Part shown: positions 11,401 through 20,456 of the stretch, in pieces
Layout: every line of letters starts with the position of its first letter
Numbering within the stretch: the first letter of the stretch is position 1
Assembly: GCA_028829895.1 (NCBI GenBank)
Contig: CM054180.1
Span: forward strand, 120,652,363 to 120,716,362
Direction: 5' to 3'
DNA: 64,000 bases
DNA from: Sinotaia quadrata
Taxonomy: Eukaryota; Mollusca; Gastropoda; Architaenioglossa; Viviparidae
Program-made: the position numbers and the translations under genes
The notes under the pieces: generated by a model
What the model saw: only the letters and a program-made list of their open reading frames with translations
Database searches by the model: none
Told to the model about the DNA's origin: nothing

Positions 11401-14400
11401 TCGTGACGCAATGTGTGTCAATTATCATATTGAATATATATATTAGTTTATGAAGAATATGTATATTAAATAAATTGGGACAACTGCGCACTACGGTCAC
11501 ATGTTGTTGACGAGAGAAATGGCCAGTGAGCATTAGAATTGACCACAGAAAAGCGTGCATCACGATTACCACTATATATCCAAGGCAAAAATCATGTCAC
11601 ACGGCATAGCTTCTGGAAAGTTCTGGAGACCTTCAGTAAAGCTATATAAGAGGCAAAATGAAGACTTTATTCTCAATGTTGAAAACGTCGATTCGTCTGA
11701 AGCCAGTCTAACTTCACGTATGAATTATCTCATGTACAGAGATTTCATAAAGGAAAGCTGCAATAATCTCTTTCCATCCGTTTTCCATCCGTCTGATGCC
11801 ATATATTGAGTAACGAGGCAAAATTACTCAGTATAATTGTTGGCAAAGTGGAAAGTTCACTGTCAAGAAAAACCCATGCATGCGACGCTGGTTGTATGCA
11901 GTTAACGACACGAGGGACCAATTTGTTCTCCCCCCTGTCTGAGTTGGTTTGGCAGATCTATGCCGCTATTGGGAGGCTAGCACCGTGATCGTCTCAGACA
12001 TCCGGATTTCTACACTCAATGTAATGCGACGACACATCCCACTGGACGACTCCACCCGATAATGCTAAACGTCGTTGGGGTGTCCGTATCCACGACAACC
12101 AGAAACAGCGACAATTATCGAGACTGACAACAGTCAGTTAAATTTCAGATTTCTCCCCCGTGATAATCTGAAAGTGGTGCCTAGATTCTGCAGAATCTTC
12201 ACCTGTAATGCGACGCCTCAATTGCGTCCTGTCTTCACTTTGAAGTGCCGCTTATAAGTGACGTGTGAGCTTACGTCATCTCCTTGGAACTCTGACATTA
12301 ATAGTGAGTAATCATTAGCACGGCTAACGCGCACATACTTAACTCTAGAACTCTAAGAAAATGAACACTATTATATCATTTGCAAAATAAGAACTCTAAT
12401 GTTAAAAGTAATGCTTATTTTACATGTCAACTATTGTTAAAGCGGCCCCATTTGCCGCATAAGAATTGTGTAATTAATCTTTATTTTATATTTTGAATTT
12501 CATCATTTTCATCTCCCCTTATTTCCCACAGAGTGTATGACATTGGAAAGTTGAATGAATGATTAATCACTGTGCGAAAGAGTAGTGCCCCTTTTAAATC
12601 GGGAAATAAATAACCTGATTTAAACATCTTTCAACTCTCTTGTTATTCATAGTTTTTGAGAGGGACGAAAGAATTTGTACTATTGTTTTGCACCGTTCGT
12701 CTGTTCGTCCATTTATTCACATTTATGATACACACTCACAACACACACCGCCAATAAAACGTTCCTTGGCATGACACTAATAAACTGGGCCCCACCCAAA
12801 CATCAATGGTGTATGTCATGTGTGTCTATGTAACAACCTGACACGACGTAGTACTGGCATACGTCACATGGGCTTTTCTTGGAGGTGCACCGGAGCAGGC
12901 CAAAAATAGACTTCACCCCTTGCATCTCTAACTTCAGCTCGGGGTCGGCTTGTAACGAGCCTCCCGTTTTGTGACAATGGTTGCTACCATGGTAATAGTG
13001 TATGATGCTACATCTGTATCCAATGCTGAATCCATACCAGGCCAGGTAATTAACAGAATTTGAATTTGAAACTGTTGATGACATTACTTTAGATCCTGAG
13101 ATCTGAGACTTTTAAGCTCTCGGAAAATCGAGTGTGTGAATTTATGGTTGAACTGTGGGATCATAATCTGATCTGCATGGAACCATATGTTTTACCTTAT
13201 GCTAAATATAATGCTGTACAACAGGAAATCTATGTTAGTCTTAGGTATGATTGAGAAGGCGGAGTCCACATATAGCTCTCCTATTGTCATAGTTAAAAAA
13301 GAAGGATGGCACACATTTTTGTGTGGACTAGAAACAGCTGATCAAGTTGATTTTTCGTTTAGCTATACCAATGCCTGAATCAGAGCACATTTTCTCTGTC
13401 CTCAGTGGAGCAAAATATTTTTTAAAACTAGATTTGACAAAAGTTTTTTGTCAAATTCCAGACTATGTGGCAGACAAGCTGAAATTGGCATTCAGTACTT
13501 CTGATGGCCAATATCAGTAGTGAGCAATGCCATTTGGCATTCTCACACGGCCAGCTGATTTCACTAAGATGAGATTGCTCATCAAACTCGTGAAACGGGA
13601 ATCTATCTCTAACTTAATGGATGACATATTGGTAGCTACCCAGTCCCTGGAAAAACAAATCCAAGTATTATGGAAGTTACTCAAGCGTTTGAAGGAATGT
13701 AGCCTTACTGCTCGACCAACCAATTTACAAGTTTGATCACGTGTTGATATGTGTTTTGGGCATTTCAAACTTGAATATTTGGAACACACAGTGGGACGCT
13801 TTTATGAAATTCTGTTCCGTATGAGTAGTTCTTTATTTCCCATTCCTATCATTCCACATCTATTTTAAGTAGTTCTATATTTCCACTTTCTGTTTAAATA
13901 GTTCTATCATTGCACATCTATTTTTAAGTAGTTCTATCTTTCCACTTTCTGTTTAAATAATTCTATCAATGCACATCTATTTTCAAGTAGTTCTGTCATT
14001 CCAATTAGTGTATTAGTTGCTCTATCATTTCAGTTAGTGTATTAGTTGTTCTATCATTTCAATTAGTGTATTAGTTGTTCTATCATTTCAATTAGTGTAT
14101 TAGTTGTTCTCTCATTCCAATTAGTGTATTAGTTGTTCTATCATTCCACATCCTATTTAAGTTGTTCTATTATTTCATTCCCTTAATTAATAGTTATATC
14201 ATTTCGCTTCCTGTATTTGTAGTTATATCATTCCATTTCCTGTTCATTTTAATTCTGTCATTCCAATTCCTGTTCATTTTAGTTCTGTCATCACATTCAG
14301 TTTAAGTAGTTCTATTATTCCACTTCCTGCATTAGTAGTGCTATCATTCCATTTCCTGTAGTAGTAGTTCTATCATTCCACTTTCCGTTTAAGTAGTTCT

Positions 14401-16131
14401 ATAATTCCTATTTAAGTATTTCAATTATTCCATTTCCTGTTTGAGTAGATCAATCATTCAAGTTCCTATATTAGTTGTTTATCATTCCACTTCCTGTATT
14501 AGTTGTTCTATCACTCTAATTCCTGTTTTAGTATCTGTATTACTCCAAAACCTATACTCATAGTTCTATCACTGCAATTTCTATATTATTAGACATTCTT
14601 GATATTGCTTGTATTATTAATTATTTCATCCCATTGCCTGTATTATTAATCATTTCGTCCTATTGCCTGTATTATTAATAATTTCATCACATTGCCTGCA
14701 TTAGAAGTCTTTTCATCTCATTGCAAGTATTATTAGTCATTTCATTATATTGTCACTGGCATAATCATCAATTGTTTATTTGTTCAGAACATATCTTCAC
14801 TAAAAGTTCCTTTTACAGCGTCTTCCAGATATTTACTATTAATTCTATTTATAGTATTTCAATACATTTAATTAATTTGCATCGTCTCTGCAGTAGGTAA
14901 AGCATTCACATATTTTCATTTCTTCCGAATAATAAATATATTTTCTAGCAATTGCCTTCAGTGGATTAATTTTAGTGAGATAATTCAACCAGGACAAGAA
15001 TCATTACTTTTCGGTCTGAAGTGATCAGAACCCAACTGTTAAATGTATTGCTCATAATGACGTATTTATCAAGCAATACCTGCATCTCTCTCTCTTTAAC
15101 AACTCATCAGATTTATTTTAATGGTTATGGAATTCAATTATTTGTCTCTGAGCCTTGAATGATTGATGTTACACTTTTAATATACGTTTTAATAAATTCG
15201 AATTTCTACTGCACGATCCCATTAGAAATCAACTACACATTTTTACTCAATCAAGCATAATTTAAATGATGTATTTCATATATCAAAACTATGCTATGAA
15301 AAATCTCTGAATCATTACTAGGACGTTTTGCAGAGATCTAGAACTGCTGCATTAACTGTTACACAGTTCACAAATAGTGGGCTTACTACAAAGTTACATG
15401 TAATTTGTTTATCATTATCAATGCCTAGCGGTCTGGCTTATTTGGATACTTCAATGAAAAACTGATTGCTGAATTTACAAAGAGTGACTGAGAATATCCA
15501 TTATTGTAATAGTTATCTCAGGGTATCATCTAGCTACCGTTTAGACGGGTACTTAAATTTTTCACTACACGTTACTGTTAACCTGCAGTGCAAAATGTCT
15601 ATTTTTAAACTTTCACTACATAAATACTAATAACGTAAATCAAGTGCATCACAATTTTATAATAAACATTTCATAAACAGAATGCATGTAGAAATGAGTG
15701 ACAAAACAAAATGAAGGGATGAAAATATTCGTCATACACTGCATGTAAGTATTGCCAACACATGAGGAGTCTCAAGCACACGATGATTTATTTACTGCAC
15801 ATTATTTATTTTAATTTTATAAATGTTATATTAGTGGGAGAACTTAAAATAATATTTCAAATTATTAAATTCAACTTTGCCAAAATTAATTAATCTTAGT
15901 GTCTTTTTCAAATGTATGTTAGTAGATTATAAAACTCTTTGTTTAATTTCTTTCTTTAGTTGATTCACGATCAGTGCGATATTATCTAACTGTTCTTTTT
16001 ATATCTAACTTTATTTTCAAGGTCAAGAGCAAAAAAAACATTGGAAGATGCGAGAAGCACGCAAACGACGGACACTCGATGACCTTAAAGCTGTGGAAGA
16101 ATTACGAAGTTGTTCCAAAAATAAAAATTAG
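874..16131 (+). CDS. Ig-like single-pass membrane protein, five exons, possibly a pseudogene
   Basis: Five exons (874-1236, 2528-2689, 4025-4057, 7089-7187, 16022-16131) join with phase 1 at every internal intron, as is usual for shuffled extracellular modules. The reading is: Ig-like domain with two widely spaced Cys and a terminal Y-T-C; a Cys-rich module; an 11-residue linker; one transmembrane helix; and a 37-residue basic tail ending in TAG. The layout predicts a type I surface receptor or adhesion protein. The first exon with signal peptide is not fixed; a hydrophobic start at 62-118 is a candidate. A TAA at 1155-1157 interrupts the Ig exon in frame. I do not recognise the family. Gastropods carry many Ig-domain defence proteins such as the FREPs, but no fibrinogen or lectin domain is visible here, so no immune role can be claimed. 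Confidence 0.6.
1396..1673 (+). repeat. 39-bp minisatellite, ~7 copies
   Basis: The unit contains TTAGTTTGTATTAGAGTACA and GATGACATAAAGATCA; copies are nearly identical apart from the first. It sits in the intron after the Ig-like exon. From 1674 to 2180 I see nothing but AT-rich intron. Confidence 0.95.
2188..2427 (+). repeat. GATA/GACA and GA microsatellite
   Basis: (GACA)n at about 2240-2262, then a long (GATA)n to about 2358, then a GA run to 2427. Open frames on the minus strand here are microsatellite translations only. Confidence 0.97.
2528..2689 (+). CDS. Cys-rich extracellular module exon
   Basis: 162 nt, acceptor TTGAACTAG, donor ATAG|GTATGT, phase 1 in and out. The phase-consistent frame has eight Cys in about 45 residues ([29 protein letters not shown]), suggesting a disulphide-bonded module I cannot name. 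A second frame is also open but ends in TAG at the exon edge and does not fit the neighbouring phases. The last exon bases and the donor are repeated downstream in a minisatellite. Confidence 0.6.
   Translation, partial: NALLPVVYVAKVTVGVIINQAVQLILQTNAAAIQPYVTLRDPVDGTFHFVAST
2681..2890 (+). repeat. ~56-bp minisatellite that includes a splice donor
   Basis: Four copies of a unit carrying CTACATAGGTATGTACACC and GAAACACGAACCAA. The first copy overlaps the last nine bases of the Cys-rich exon and its donor. Positions 2891-4024 hold no other feature I can identify. Confidence 0.9.
4025..4057 (+). CDS. Mini-exon, membrane-proximal linker
   Basis: 33 nt between TTGTTTTCAG and GTAAGT, phase 1/1. 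Encodes [10 protein letters not shown], a short polar linker between the Cys-rich module and the transmembrane exon. Its support is the strong splice sites plus the matching phase on both sides. Confidence 0.55.
4430..4712 (+). repeat. Degenerate ~27-35-bp minisatellite
   Basis: Repeats of TTTCTTACCAACTCTACATA with variable spacing, ending at the start of the LTR copy at 4716. Confidence 0.75.
4716..6159 (+). mobile_element. LTR-family copy 1 (diverged, 3' interrupted)
   Basis: Begins TGTGACAGAGTAAATTT. It matches the copy at 8229 over its first ~600 bp and the reverse complement of 44888-46533 further on (for example GATAACTCCATTT and TTTGTATTGAC at ~5800-5850). A local duplication containing GTGAGACACTGTAAATT lies at ~5877-6010. 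Homology stops at GAGAAGAAAGT, where the inverted-repeat element begins. Confidence 0.7.
6160..6842. mobile_element. Element bounded by ~36-bp perfect inverted repeats
   Basis: The left end TGTATTACAATAAAGAAAGG followed by TTATCTATC is the exact reverse complement of the right end at 6803-6842. Inside are a (TATC/TGTC)n tract at 6181-6300, ~75 bp of unique sequence, and a 39-bp minisatellite at 6375-6800. No transposase is encoded, so it would be non-autonomous if mobile. It lies exactly where homology of the host LTR ends. Confidence 0.7.
6375..6800 (+). repeat. 39-bp minisatellite, ~11 copies
   Basis: The unit contains GTGACAAAATGGAAGTAAGA and TAATACATAGTGGCAGA. Three overlapping minus-strand open frames (up to 180 codons) exist only because 39 is a multiple of three. 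The next 250 bp (6843-7088) are plain AT-rich intron. Confidence 0.93.
7089..7187 (+). CDS. Transmembrane helix exon
   Basis: 99 nt, acceptor TTGAAAACAG, donor ATGG|GTTTGT, phase 1/1. Encodes one hydrophobic helix ([20 protein letters not shown]) preceded by K-Q and followed by R, which fits a type I membrane protein with a cytoplasmic stop-transfer Arg. The donor is not strong. Confidence 0.6.
7560..8228 (+). repeat. ~27-29-bp minisatellite, left part
   Basis: Many degenerate copies of TAGTTCTATCATTCCACTTC followed by CTGTAT. The array stops abruptly at the LTR start, and the same unit resumes at ~13815. Confidence 0.93.
8229..9095 (+). mobile_element. LTR-family copy 2
   Basis: Matches copy 1 at its start and the reverse complement of the solo LTR at 44888-46533 beyond it (for example CTGAATCTCCTGGTTTACTG at ~8950, then the GTGTAAGTGTAAGGAA stretch). 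Homology fades after ~9095. Confidence 0.75.
10130..11148 (+). pseudogene. Ty3/gypsy integrase remnant
   Basis: In order: a zinc-binding remnant with [10 protein letters not shown] and a CQS-R-NICQ motif in which one Cys has become Arg; a core with [10 protein letters not shown], then [16 protein letters not shown] preceded by E-N instead of the usual S-D, and [10 protein letters not shown] with the catalytic Glu; and a C-terminal part (VLLLP, then a degenerate MKAYK). The core (10363-10773) is open for 136 codons, but the second catalytic Asp is gone and stops lie on both sides. Integrase would insert the DNA copy into the genome; this copy cannot. Confidence 0.85.
11149..11245 (+). repeat. 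97-bp direct repeat, left copy
   Basis: Starts ATGGTTGCTACCATGGTAAT (with the palindrome TACCATGGTA) and ends GAATTTGAAACT. Identical to 12977-13073. Confidence 0.97.
11246..12976. mobile_element. 1.73-kb insert between perfect 97-bp repeats
   Basis: Near its left edge TGTCACA (11248-11254) and at its right edge TGTGACA (12970-12976) form a 7-bp inverted pair. The insert is less AT-rich in its middle than its surroundings. It has short open frames (11555-11809, 84 codons; 11806-11988; 12075-12257) without any motif I recognise. It could be a non-autonomous DNA element or the product of a segmental duplication. Confidence 0.5.
12977..13073 (+). repeat. 97-bp direct repeat, right copy
   Basis: Identical over 97 bp to 11149-11245. 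The copies sit exactly at the two edges of the insert, so removing the insert plus one copy restores a continuous retroelement. Confidence 0.97.
13090..13800 (+). pseudogene. Ty3/gypsy reverse transcriptase remnant
   Basis: Fragments in RT order across several frames: [46 protein letters not shown] (first catalytic Asp), [34 protein letters not shown] (the YxDD box with Leu for Tyr), then [10 protein letters not shown] and [10 protein letters not shown]. At least two stops or frameshifts separate the pieces. It lies downstream of integrase, not upstream. Confidence 0.88.
13815..14745 (+). repeat. ~27-29-bp minisatellite, right part
   Basis: Same unit as 7560-8228 (AGTTCTATCATTCCACTTCC), in the same orientation, with sub-families such as AATTAGTGTATTAGTTGTTC at ~14000-14120. 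From 14746 to 16021 only AT-rich intron is seen. Confidence 0.93.
16022..16131 (+). CDS. Cytoplasmic tail exon and stop
   Basis: Acceptor TTATTTTCAAG, starting 2 nt into a codon, TAG stop at 16129-16131. Encodes a strongly basic tail ([20 protein letters not shown]) then [12 protein letters not shown]. No tyrosine-based immune motif is visible. The intron before it (7188-16021) is about 8.8 kb because it took up the LTR retroelement. Confidence 0.55.
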
Positions 16132-16383
16132 AAACGTTAACTTACCGTTAACTGATAAAGAAATCTAAACAACGTGGACTCTTAACATGGAGTTAAACTT
16201 GACTGAAAGCTGTCAACAATTGCGTCGGATCAACTCTGGTGGACTAAAAGTGTATATAGCCTGATAGTAATTAGTGAAGTGCCAAACTTGACGACAAAAA
16301 TCGTTTATATCCATTAACAGTGTAGTGTCTAACATAGTCGCCAGTCAGTAAAGTGTCTAGGAAGCAGACACATCTGTTTATAG

Positions 16384-16672
16384 TATGTCAGTAATAGTTA
16401 AGTGTATTTAATCTGTCAGTAATTGTTAAGTGTATTTAATCTGTCAGTAATAGTTAAGTGTATTTAATCTGTCAGTAATAGTTAAGTGTATTTAATCTGT
16501 CAGTAATAGTTAAGTGTATTTAATTTGTCAGTAATGGTTAAGTGTATTTAATTTGTCAGTAATAGTTAAGTGTATTTAATCTGTCGGTAATAGTTAAGTG
16601 TATTTAATTTGTCGGTAATAGTTAAGTGTATTTAATCTGTCGGTAATAGTTAAGTGTATTTAATTTGTCAGT
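16384..16672 (+). repeat. 28-bp minisatellite, ~10 copies
   Basis: Unit CTGTCAGTAATAGTTAAGTG plus TATTTAAT, highly uniform. It lies 250 bp after the stop of the Ig-like gene, possibly in its 3'UTR. Confidence 0.95.
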
Positions 16673-16804
16673 AAAAGTAACCAGAAGTATCATGTGGACT
16701 GTTACTTTACGTTAAAAGATAATTTGTGAATCAGTAGCATTGTAGAAGTTTAATTGAAATACTATCTCTTAAGATCTAAGTGAAGGAATTGGATTGGTTC
16801 AGAA

Positions 16805-16988
16805 TAAGTATTGAATGTTTATACAGTTTACCCTTCACGTTTCTATTTGTATGTAGTTAGTATTGAATGTTTCTACAGTTTACAGTTTAGCCTTCACGTT
16901 TCTATTTGTATGAAATTAGTATTGAATATTTCTACAGTTTACAGTTTAGCCTTCACGTTTTTATTTGTATGAAGTTAGTATTGAATGT
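16805..16988 (+). repeat. ~60-bp minisatellite, 3 copies
   Basis: Three copies with GCCTTCACGTTTCTATTTGT and AGTATTGAATGTTTCTACAG, ending at the border of the inverted LTR fragment. Confidence 0.9.
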
Positions 16989-16989
16989 T

Positions 16990-17935
16990 TGACGCCAACG
17001 CCACTTAGTTAATGGATATTATTATTATTAATTAATTAATTAACCATGCAAAACTAATTACAAGTGATGAGAATATTAATTTATTTTATTAATGATCCTC
17101 CAGCAGACACCACTCGTCTCTCTCACCTGGTGAATATACGGGCTCTGTAAACGTTTTCTCTCTACCACAACATAAAACAATTTTTACGGTCACACATTTC
17201 CGAGAATGGAAATCTTCTTACTAATGGACAAGATAAATCCAACTTTAATCATATTTAGCGAGCCCCCATCCACCTACTTTCTTCTCTAACATAATGTTAT
17301 TAATATGCATAAGAAGGTCAATAAGATTAACAATAAATTTATTAAATCAACAATTAAATATACATATGACAAATACAATAAAATATATTACTTGACATGG
17401 ATATTTCCACAAACCCACATCCACATAATTCCTATGTTTCACAGTCTTATGCTATAATACAGTTGAATAATTCTGTCAACACAAATCACAGGATAGTCTT
17501 ATCAGAGGACAGAAGTGGAGTTATTAGAGATAAGCGATAATAGTTTAACTGATGTGTCAATAGTTGTTCTACATGTCTTTGCAACAAAGACACAAGTTAT
17601 TGTCGGCAGTTATTACTCACTGGCTTGAAAAAAAACCCCTGTTCTGCTACTTAGAGTTAATCTGGGTACTTATTTTCTCTGTATCAACTCCTTCAAACAG
17701 AACAATAATTGTAGCAATGTCCAACAACTTTTCTACACCAGGAATTGTTCAGGTGGTCAACATATTTGCTGCCACACATCAGTAGAGTGTAGTGTGTTCT
17801 TACACTTACATGCTGTTCTGCCTTTACCAGTCAGTCATAGTGGTTTGCAAACAGTAAACCAGGAAGTTCAAATCAAAGGATGAAATGAAAATAGGAAAGG
17901 TACTTGTCTTTGCAAAATGTAAGCAGAGCACCCCA
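16990..17935 (-). mobile_element. LTR-family copy 3 (3' part, inverted)
   Basis: Parallel to 44888-45840: shares GAGCCCCCATCCACCTACTT, TTCTTCTCTAACAT, CACAGGATAG and GAGATAAGCGATAATAGTTT. It is the 3' ~950 bp of the LTR in reverse orientation; the 5' part is missing. Short open frames here are incidental. Confidence 0.75.
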
Positions 17936-20186
17936 CACCCACCCACCCCCACCGACAGGAAAATACTGGTGAAATTACAAACCATTTGATCACCCTAGGA
18001 TATATTAACACTGCAACCTTACTGCCGACAAGTGATTTACTCTATAGCTCTATAGTATTTTCCATAGACAGCTTTTGACAAGTGTTATGATTGACATTAC
18101 TGTTATAGCCACAATTTAATATATATAAAACACCTTAATAGTGATCATACAAAAATAAGTGAAAGGCATGATTGATAATATAAAAAATATGTATAAAGTG
18201 CATGAAAACTTAATTAGTTTGTAAAGATATAGACAAATCCCAATCATTTTATTTGTTGTGCAAGAGAAGAGAGCCACCAATGACAAAGGAACAGCAAACT
18301 AACTAGTCATGGACCACAGAACTCCATTCAAGACATACAATTTCACACACGATTGTAACTTTTTAAAAATACCTATATATTTCCAAGGGAAGTGGGGAAG
18401 AAAACAGGAAAACAATGGCATTTTATTTTCCAACATCTTACTGAGGGCCCCTTGGTGTCGTAAGTCGGGATCATCAAGTACAAAGTGAACAACCTGTATC
18501 AAGCTTTCGAATGACTGATGGTGATGTAGATCTTGAATCTTAAGTTTTGTTTGCTCAGAGCATTTATTTATATGACTTTCACTAGAGTAGTATTTATAAT
18601 TTTTTTGTTTTAGTGTTTTGTCTATTTTTTTACAAAGACAATAAACATTAGTTTTCAATCTGTTTGTATGACACTCACCATACACTTACAGGTTTTCTTT
18701 TAAAAACGTTTTAAATTTGTTTTCAGTCTGTTTTAGGTTTTAATTTTAATTTGTTCTTATGTGATGTTGAAGAAAAACTTAGTTGTCAAACAGCTTAAAG
18801 CTTTGGGATACACATAATGCAACAGCTTATGGCCTTGGGACAACACACACACATATACACAAACACTTACAGCCTTGAGATGCACTGACATGCTTGGGAT
18901 AATTAAAATACAAATTGTTTACAGTCTTTAGGTGCATATTAAACCAATAACTTACAGGGCTTATGATACACACAAATAACAAATAGCCAGCAAAACAATC
19001 AACTGGCAGTTTAGTAATATACAGATAATTTCCATCTCAAAAGATTAATTTAAAAAAAATATAAATTCCTTTTATAATCCTACTTAAACTATTTTAATAC
19101 TACTTCATAAAACGTACATAATGTTTAAAGACTATTACAATCTGTTATCAGGGGGAAAAAAAACAAAATTCTATACACTATAATTTCAATAAATTACTAA
19201 GTCTAAAAAAAAAATCTATGCTAAATAATCTCATTAAATTATTTTAAATCTAAAACAAAAATCTTCTATACTCTAAAATCTCATTAAATCACTTTAATTC
19301 TTAAAAAGAAATTAAAAAATTGTACTCTATAATATTACTTTTAAGTCTAAAAAATAAACAAAATTCTATACTCTATAGCCTCATTAAATTATTTCAAGAC
19401 TAAAAAAAATCTACACTCTATAGTTTCATTAAATTACTTCAAGACTAAAAAACAAACTTTTATGTTCTATAATCTCATTAAATTGCTTAAAGTCTAAAAA
19501 AACAAAACCCAACGAACTCCACCAAACAAACACCAACAAAATAAAGACCAATCAATGAAAACAAGCAGTAATGTACTCAACAAATTTCTGTTTAAAATGT
19601 ATAATTTTATGTTCGACTTTGTTAACCTTAATACTGGACAATGTAACAAATTCATGCCATACCCCTGTCAGTAATACCACACAAAAAGAAAAAAAAAATC
19701 TTTTTTACTACAGAAATAAGGAAATCATTATAAACAGTACTTTTGGTTTAAATATGCTCTCAGTACTAAACCTGAGAAACATTTAAGATGATGAAGATTA
19801 TTTTTAATGTTTTCATCATTCTCAAGTAGTGTGTTCTGTTTAGAGAACACATTAGTTGAAATAAGCAAAAAATAAATTTTTAAAAAAATAGCCATATTTG
19901 AATATGTAACCAAAAGTAGAAATGTCAAGTTAATGATCAACTGAAAATTAATGAAATACACTATTTCTAACTATTTAATATGACAAATATTGTAGCTGCT
20001 ATAAAAATGAGTCATTTATCAAATGACTAAACTTTGCTTCACTAGAGTTTAGGGAGTCCTGATAATGGAATATTATACAGATTAAAAATTGAAAAAAATA
20101 ATGCAGTGGAAATTAATCTACTTAATATACACAGAAATTAATTGCACTTTAAAAAAAATAATCATAAAAAAATATTTTCACGACAA
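17936..20186. other. Intergenic stretch and presumed NUP188 3'UTR
   Basis: The NUP188 3'UTR should run leftward from 20186. I cannot place its poly(A) site: ATTAAA- and AATAAA-type signals occur several times on the minus strand in this AT-rich DNA. A 128-codon minus-strand open frame (18299-18685) has ordinary amino-acid composition but no recognisable domain and no supporting exons. Confidence 0.4.
19090..19505. repeat. Degenerate ~55-60-bp tandem repeat
   Basis: About seven copies of a unit with TCTATACTCTATAATCTCAT, TAAATTATTTTAAGTCTAAA and an A-run. Confidence 0.8.
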
Positions 20187-20456
20187 TCATCTTAACACTT
20201 TCTTGACAAAGTCTTGCACCATTTTGAAAAAGCGCTGGTCGTGATTAATCAAGAGATTTGTTTGGGAGAGGGCACTATGAAGAGAATGACGAGAGCTTCC
20301 TGCTGGCGTTGAAGGAGTTATGGTCCCTGTTGATGTTGAGGGAGACCCTATAGAAGTAACGCTGCCAGCATGGGGACTAGCTGTCAAGGATTTGTCTCCT
20401 GGTGAGCTCGGTGCTCCTCGGCGGACGTGACGCAGTAAACTGGTCAGAAAGGAGTT
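20187..20456 (-). CDS. NUP188: NUP188 terminal exon, residues 1369-1457 and stop
   Basis: 270 nt, acceptor CTTTTCACTGCAG, TGA stop at 20187-20189. Begins NSFLTSLLRHVRRGAPSSPG, then a Ser/Thr/Pro-rich tail, and ends in an amphipathic stretch (FFKMVQDFVKKVLR), as in other NUP188 proteins. The 3'UTR continues toward lower coordinates; I could not place its end. Confidence 0.93.
   Translation of the reverse strand, partial: NSFLTSLLRHVRRGAPSSPGDKSLTASPHAGSVTSIGSPSTSTGTITPSTPAGSSRHSLHSALSQTNLLINHDQRFFKMVQDFVKKVLR

Larger units (their letters stand above)
8229..13810 (+). mobile_element. Decayed Ty3/gypsy-type LTR retroelement
   Basis: An LTR-type start (TGTGGTAGAGTAAATTTGCC) and at least ~870 bp of LTR homology are followed by remnants of integrase (10130-11148) and reverse transcriptase (13090-13800) on the same strand. 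No 3' LTR is seen, so the copy is truncated. Many stops and frameshifts show it is long dead. It splits a minisatellite: the same repeat unit lies on both sides. A 1.73-kb insert with duplicated flanks (11149-13073) interrupts it. From 9100 to 10130 I see only weakly recognisable gag/leader-like sequence. Confidence 0.8.

Noticed and set aside
11555..12257. Short plus-strand open frames (84, 60 and 60 codons)
   Set aside because: Inside the 1.73-kb insert; no motif, no splice support, no family recognised.
18299..18685. 128-codon minus-strand open frame downstream of NUP188
   Set aside because: Composition is protein-like, but no domain, no conserved motif and no companion exons; it may simply lie in the NUP188 3'UTR.
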